This document shows, in pieces, positions 14,047-17,147 of a stretch of DNA of 17,147 bases; within the stretch, counting starts at the first letter, position 1, and every line of letters begins with the position of its first letter. A model generated the notes under the pieces. The model saw nothing but the letters and a program-made list of their open reading frames with translations. It had not been told where the DNA came from and made no database searches. The stretch is from assembly GCA_023432005.1 (NCBI GenBank), contig JAEYVF010000014.1, forward strand, positions 1-17,147, given 5' to 3'. This DNA is from Actinomycetes bacterium. Its GTDB lineage: Bacteria > Actinomycetota > Actinomycetes > Actinomycetales > Microbacteriaceae. Both the position numbers and the translations under genes were made by a program.

Positions 14047-15410
14047 GCAGCACGACGCTCATCGACCCGGCGACCGAGCAGGTCATCGGCGAGGTGCGGC
14101 ACACGAGCCTCGAGGAGGTCGACGCGGCCGTCGAGCGCGCCCGCGTCGCCCAGCGCGGATGGGCCGCTCTCGCCCCCGCCGACCGCGCGGCGGCGCTGCG
14201 CCGGTTCGCGGCGACCGTCGACGCCCACGTCGAGGAGCTCGCCCTCCTCGAGGTGCGCAACTCGGGGCATCCGATCTCCTCGGCCCGCTGGGAGGCGGGT
14301 CACGTGCGCGACGTCCTGAACTACTACGCGGGCGCGCCCGAGCGCCTCATCGGTCAGCAGATCCCCGTCGCGGGCGGCCTCGACGTGACCTTCCACGAGC
14401 CCATCGGCGTCGTCGGGGTCATCGTGCCGTGGAACTTCCCCATGACGATCGCGTCGTGGGGCTTCGCGCCCGCGCTCGCGGCGGGCAACGCCGTGCTCCT
14501 CAAGCCCGCCGACTGGACGCCCCTCACCGCCATCCGGCTCGGCGAGCTCGCTCTCGAGTCGGGCCTGCCCGAGCACCTCTTCCAGGTGCTGCCCGGTCGC
14601 GGGTCGGTCGTGGGGGAGCGCTTCGTGACGCATCCGCACGTCGGCAAGGTCGTCTTCACGGGATCGACCGAGGTCGGCGCGCGCGTCGCCGCGGGATGCG
14701 CCGAGCGACTCAAGCCCGCGACGCTGGAGCTCGGCGGCAAGAGCGCGAACGTCGTGTTCGCGGATGCCGATCTCGAGCGCGCCGCCGCGACCGCGCCCGG
14801 CGCGGTCTTCGACAACGCCGGTCAGGACTGCTGCGCCCGCAGCCGCCTCCTCGTCGAGCGCAGCGTGCTCGACCGCTTCCTCGAGCTGCTCGAACCCGCG
14901 GTCAAGGCGTTCCGCGTCGGCGCGCCCGGCGACGAGTCGACCGAGATGGGGCCGCTCGTCTCGGCCGCCCACCGCGAGCAGGTGGCGTCCTTCCTCGACG
15001 ACTCCGTCGACATCGCCTTCCGCGGCCACGCGCCCGACGGCCCCGGCTGGTGGTTCGCGCCGACCGTCGTGCTCGCCGAGCGCACGGCGCGCATCGCGAC
15101 CGACGAGGTCTTCGGACCCGTCGTCACGGTGCTCCCGTTCGACGACGAGGCCGACGCGATCGCGCTCGCCAACGACTCCGTGTACGGCCTGTCGGGCTCG
15201 ATCTGGACCAACGACCTGGGCCGCGGCATCCGCGTCGCCCGCGGCCTCGAGTCGGGCACCATCAGCGTCAACTCGCACTCGTCGGTGCGGTACACGACCC
15301 CCTTCGGCGGCATGAAGGCGTCCGGCCTCGGCCGCGAGCTGGGGCCGGATGCGCCGCTGGCCTTCACCGAGACCAAGAACGTCTTCTTCGCAACAGGGAG
15401 CACACCATGA
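14043..15410 (+). CDS. NAD(P)-dependent aldehyde dehydrogenase (PuuC/betaine-aldehyde type)
   Basis: 455 residues, a little shorter than the usual 480-500 because the N-terminal arm and the region around 305-330 are trimmed. All catalytic parts are present: VPWNFPM with Asn131, KPADWTP with the cofactor-binding Lys near 154, FTGSTEVG, LELGGKSAN with Glu229, and NAGQDCCARS with the catalytic Cys263 followed by a second Cys. EVFGPV and PFGGMKASGLGRE occur near the end. It should oxidise the gamma-glutamyl aldehyde intermediate to the acid, the step PuuC performs in putrescine degradation. AGAGGAG precedes the ATG, and its 4-bp overlaps with both neighbours imply coupled translation. Confidence 0.92.
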   Translation: MSSTTLIDPATEQVIGEVRHTSLEEVDAAVERARVAQRGWAALAPADRAAALRRFAATVDAHVEELALLEVRNSGHPISSARWEAGHVRDVLNYYAGAPERLIGQQIPVAGGLDVTFHEPIGVVGVIVPWNFPMTIASWGFAPALAAGNAVLLKPADWTPLTAIRLGELALESGLPEHLFQVLPGRGSVVGERFVTHPHVGKVVFTGSTEVGARVAAGCAERLKPATLELGGKSANVVFADADLERAAATAPGAVFDNAGQDCCARSRLLVERSVLDRFLELLEPAVKAFRVGAPGDESTEMGPLVSAAHREQVASFLDDSVDIAFRGHAPDGPGWWFAPTVVLAERTARIATDEVFGPVVTVLPFDDEADAIALANDSVYGLSGSIWTNDLGRGIRVARGLESGTISVNSHSSVRYTTPFGGMKASGLGRELGPDAPLAFTETKNVFFATGSTP

Positions 15411-16183
15411 TCGACCTCACGCAACGCCTCGCCGGTCGAGTCGCCGTCATCACGGGCGGCGCGAGCGGCATCGGCCTCGCCACCGCGACGCGGTTCGCCG
15501 CGGAGGGGGCGAAGGTCGTCATCGGCGACCTCGACCCGACGACGGGGCAGGCGGCGGCGGATGCGGTGGGCGGCCTCTTCGTGCCCGTCGACGTCTCCGA
15601 CCGGGCGCAGGTCGACAACCTCTTCGACACCGCCGCATCCGAGCTCGGATCCGTCGACATCGCCTTCAACAACGCGGGGATCTCGCCCGCCGACGACGAC
15701 TCGATCGAGACGACCGAGCTCGACGCGTGGGACCGCGTGCAGCTCGTCAACCTCACGAGCGTCTACCTGTGCTCGCGTGCCGCCCTCCGCCACATGGTTC
15801 CCGCGGGCCGGGGGTCGATCATCAACACCGCCTCGTTCGTGGCCGTCATGGGATCGGCCACCTCGCAGATCTCGTACACGGCGTCGAAGGGAGGCGTGCT
15901 CGCGATGACTCGCGAGCTCGGCGTGCAGTTCGCGCGACAGGGCATCCGGGTCAACGCGCTCTGCCCGGGCCCCGTCAACACGCCCCTCCTCAAGGAGCTC
16001 TTCGCGAAGGACCCGGAGCGCGCCGCGCGCCGCCTCGTGCACGTGCCCGTCGGCCGCTTCGCCGAGCCCGAGGAGCTCGCCGCCGCCGTCGCGTTCCTCG
16101 CGAGCGACGACGCGAGCTTCATCACGGCCTCGACGTTCCTCGTCGACGGCGGCATCTCGTCGGCCTACGTCACGCCGCTGTGA
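15407..16183 (+). CDS. Short-chain dehydrogenase/reductase (classical SDR), putative alcohol dehydrogenase of the pathway
   Basis: 258 residues, classical SDR. Cofactor loop TGGASGIG is at 16-23; Asp41 at the end of the second strand (VVIGDLD) indicates NAD(H) rather than NADP(H). NNAG is at 88-91. The catalytic set is Asn115, Ser143, Tyr157 and Lys161 (YTASK), followed by RVNALCPGPVNTP and the C-terminal FLVDGG. NAD preference and the operon position next to an aldehyde dehydrogenase suggest oxidation of a hydroxyl group to an aldehyde, for example that of gamma-glutamylethanolamide. Automatic annotation would probably call it 3-oxoacyl-ACP reductase (FabG-like). Its ATG overlaps the preceding TGA (ATGA at 15407-15410). 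Confidence 0.88.
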   Translation: MIDLTQRLAGRVAVITGGASGIGLATATRFAAEGAKVVIGDLDPTTGQAAADAVGGLFVPVDVSDRAQVDNLFDTAASELGSVDIAFNNAGISPADDDSIETTELDAWDRVQLVNLTSVYLCSRAALRHMVPAGRGSIINTASFVAVMGSATSQISYTASKGGVLAMTRELGVQFARQGIRVNALCPGPVNTPLLKELFAKDPERAARRLVHVPVGRFAEPEELAAAVAFLASDDASFITASTFLVDGGISSAYVTPL

Positions 16184-16205
16184 TGCGAGGCCGAGAGGTG
16201 GGTGG

Positions 16206-16922
16206 GTGAGCATGGATGAGGACTCGCTCGTCCACGAGCTCGTGTTCCGACCCGTGCGGTCGGGCAACTCGCTCGAGGACACCGTCTCGCGCCTCATGCA
16301 GACCATCCGGCTCGGCGTCGTCGCGCCGGGCGGGGCGCTGCCGTCGGAGCGCGAGCTCGCGCTGCGCTTCTCGGTGAGCCGCGACACGGTGCGCGAGGCC
16401 ATCCGGGAGCTCGCGGATGCGGGCTACCTGACCGCGAAGCGCGGGCGCTACGGCGGCACGTTCGTCGCCCATCCGCTCCCCGTCGCGACGACCGCGACGC
16501 CGCCCGAGCCGGGGGAGCTCGACGACCTCATCGCGTTGCGCGAGGTGCTCGAGCGCGGCGCGGCGCGGCTCGTGGCCGATCGCGAGCTCGGCTCGGCGCA
16601 ACGCGCATCGCTCTGGACGCGCCTCGCCGAGGTGCAGGCGTCGGCGCCCGAGGACTACCGCCGGCTCGACTCGCGGCTGCACCTCGGCATCGCCGAGCTC
16701 GCGGGGGTGCCCTCGCTCGTCGCGCTCATCGCCGACAACCGCACGCGCATCAACGAGCTGCTCGACACCTTCCCGCTGCTCGCGCGCAACATCGAGCACT
16801 CCAACCGTCAGCACGAGGCCATCGTGCTCGCGATCCTCGCGGGCGATGCCGCGGGTGCCGAGGAGGCCATGCGCGAGCACCTCGAGGGCTCGGCCGCGCT
16901 CCTGCGCGGCTTCCTCGCCTGA
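16206..16922 (+). CDS. GntR-family regulator, FadR subfamily with FCD domain
   Basis: 238 residues from GTG 16206; ATG 16212 is equally possible. The winged helix spans about 25-90, with LPSERELALRFSVSRDTVREAIRELADAGYL and the wing GRYGGTFV. The FCD ligand domain spans about 105-235, and its metal-binding set looks complete: Asp155 and His159 (RLDSRLH), His203 (RQHEAI) and His225 (REHLE). FCD proteins bind small carboxylates or amino-acid-like effectors through this metal. Placement as the last gene of the operon, 22 bp after the SDR, suggests it senses a pathway substrate or intermediate and controls the divergent permease/ligase promoter. The effector is unknown. Confidence 0.9.
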   Translation: MSMDEDSLVHELVFRPVRSGNSLEDTVSRLMQTIRLGVVAPGGALPSERELALRFSVSRDTVREAIRELADAGYLTAKRGRYGGTFVAHPLPVATTATPPEPGELDDLIALREVLERGAARLVADRELGSAQRASLWTRLAEVQASAPEDYRRLDSRLHLGIAELAGVPSLVALIADNRTRINELLDTFPLLARNIEHSNRQHEAIVLAILAGDAAGAEEAMREHLEGSAALLRGFLA

Positions 16923-16931
16923 GCGTCGGCG

Positions 16932-17147
16932 TCAGCTCGCGGGCGGCGTCTTGGGGGTGCGCGGCCTCGCCTGGGGCTTCGGCGCCGCATCGGGCGCGGG
17001 GTCGGCAGCGGGCGCGGGGACGACGGGCTTCGCGGACCTCGGGGCCGAGGCGCGCTTCGCGGCGGAGACCTTCGAAACGGGCGGCTTGGCATCCGGCACG
17101 AGCGTCGTGGCGGAGCTCGAGGCGTGCGATGCCGCGGACTTCGGCGC
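16932..17147 (-). CDS. C-terminal end of an unidentified gene, Lys/Ala/Pro-rich tail (partial)
   Basis: On the minus strand a frame is open from the right window edge down to TGA at 16932-16934, 71 residues with no internal stop. The composition is Ala, Pro, Ser and Lys with little else: for example KPPVSKVSAAKRASAPRS and KPQARPRTPKTPPAS at the very end. Such basic, disordered tails occur on nucleoid proteins, envelope proteins and RNA-binding proteins of actinobacteria, and the family cannot be told from the tail. The GAT-GCC codon pair on this strand fits the window's typical coding style, which supports the minus strand. The gene converges on the GntR regulator with a 9-bp gap and no clear terminator. 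Confidence 0.5.
   Translation of the reverse strand, partial: APKSAASHASSSATTLVPDAKPPVSKVSAAKRASAPRSAKPVVPAPAADPAPDAAPKPQARPRTPKTPPAS

Noticed and set aside
13842..15278. 478-codon antisense frame opposite the hydrolase and aldehyde dehydrogenase
   Set aside because: Low-complexity shadow. The plus-strand genes have intact motifs, Shine-Dalgarno sites and ATGA couplings.
15407..16183. FabG-type 3-oxoacyl-ACP reductase
   Set aside because: Asp41 favours NAD(H), FabG is NADPH-dependent, and no fatty-acid gene is nearby; a catabolic dehydrogenase fits better.

Overview
High-GC actinobacterial chromosome segment, most likely from the family Microbacteriaceae. The support is the extreme G/C at third codon positions, the actinobacterial PutA and WYL/ABC-exporter gene types, a decayed DUF222-HNH gene, and the recurrent GGATGC/GCATCC hexamer I associate with that family. 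No plasmid, phage or integrase gene is visible. Almost every base is explained by genes, and no intergenic gap exceeds about 200 bp.

Layout. (1) 1-1881: 3' part of a proline-catabolism gene (putA, aldehyde dehydrogenase half), ending in a strong hairpin. (2) 1928-3777, minus strand: a two-gene DrrAB-like ABC exporter, divergent from a WYL-domain regulator (3839-4825). (3) 4822-5331, minus strand: a Bcp/PrxQ peroxiredoxin. (4) 5380-5455: tRNA-Lys(CTT) with its own terminator. (5) 5516-8026: an Lrp/AsnC regulator divergent from a YitT-like membrane protein, followed by a D-serine-dehydratase-like PLP enzyme. (6) 8060-8726: a broken DUF222/HNH gene flanked by fragments of a palindromic intergenic repeat. 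(7) 8875-10191: a BBE-type FAD oxidoreductase. (8) 10201-16922: an APC permease on the minus strand, divergent from five tightly packed genes: glutamine-synthetase-like ligase, PuuD-like gamma-glutamyl hydrolase, aldehyde dehydrogenase, SDR dehydrogenase and FadR-type GntR regulator. (9) 16932-17147, minus strand: the Lys/Ala/Pro-rich tail of a gene cut by the window edge.

The most interesting unit is region 8. It looks like a complete gamma-glutamylation route for a small amine, with uptake, ligation to glutamate, oxidation, hydrolysis and a dedicated regulator. The permease resembles the ethanolamine permease type, and there is no PuuB-like amine oxidase. The oxidative genes are instead an alcohol-type SDR plus an aldehyde dehydrogenase. 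I therefore infer a route ethanolamine -> gamma-glutamylethanolamide -> aldehyde -> gamma-glutamylglycine -> glutamate + glycine. The first step has precedent in Streptomyces GlnA4; the later assignment is inference. A 9-bp-arm inverted repeat in the divergent promoter is a candidate operator for the regulator at the end of the operon.
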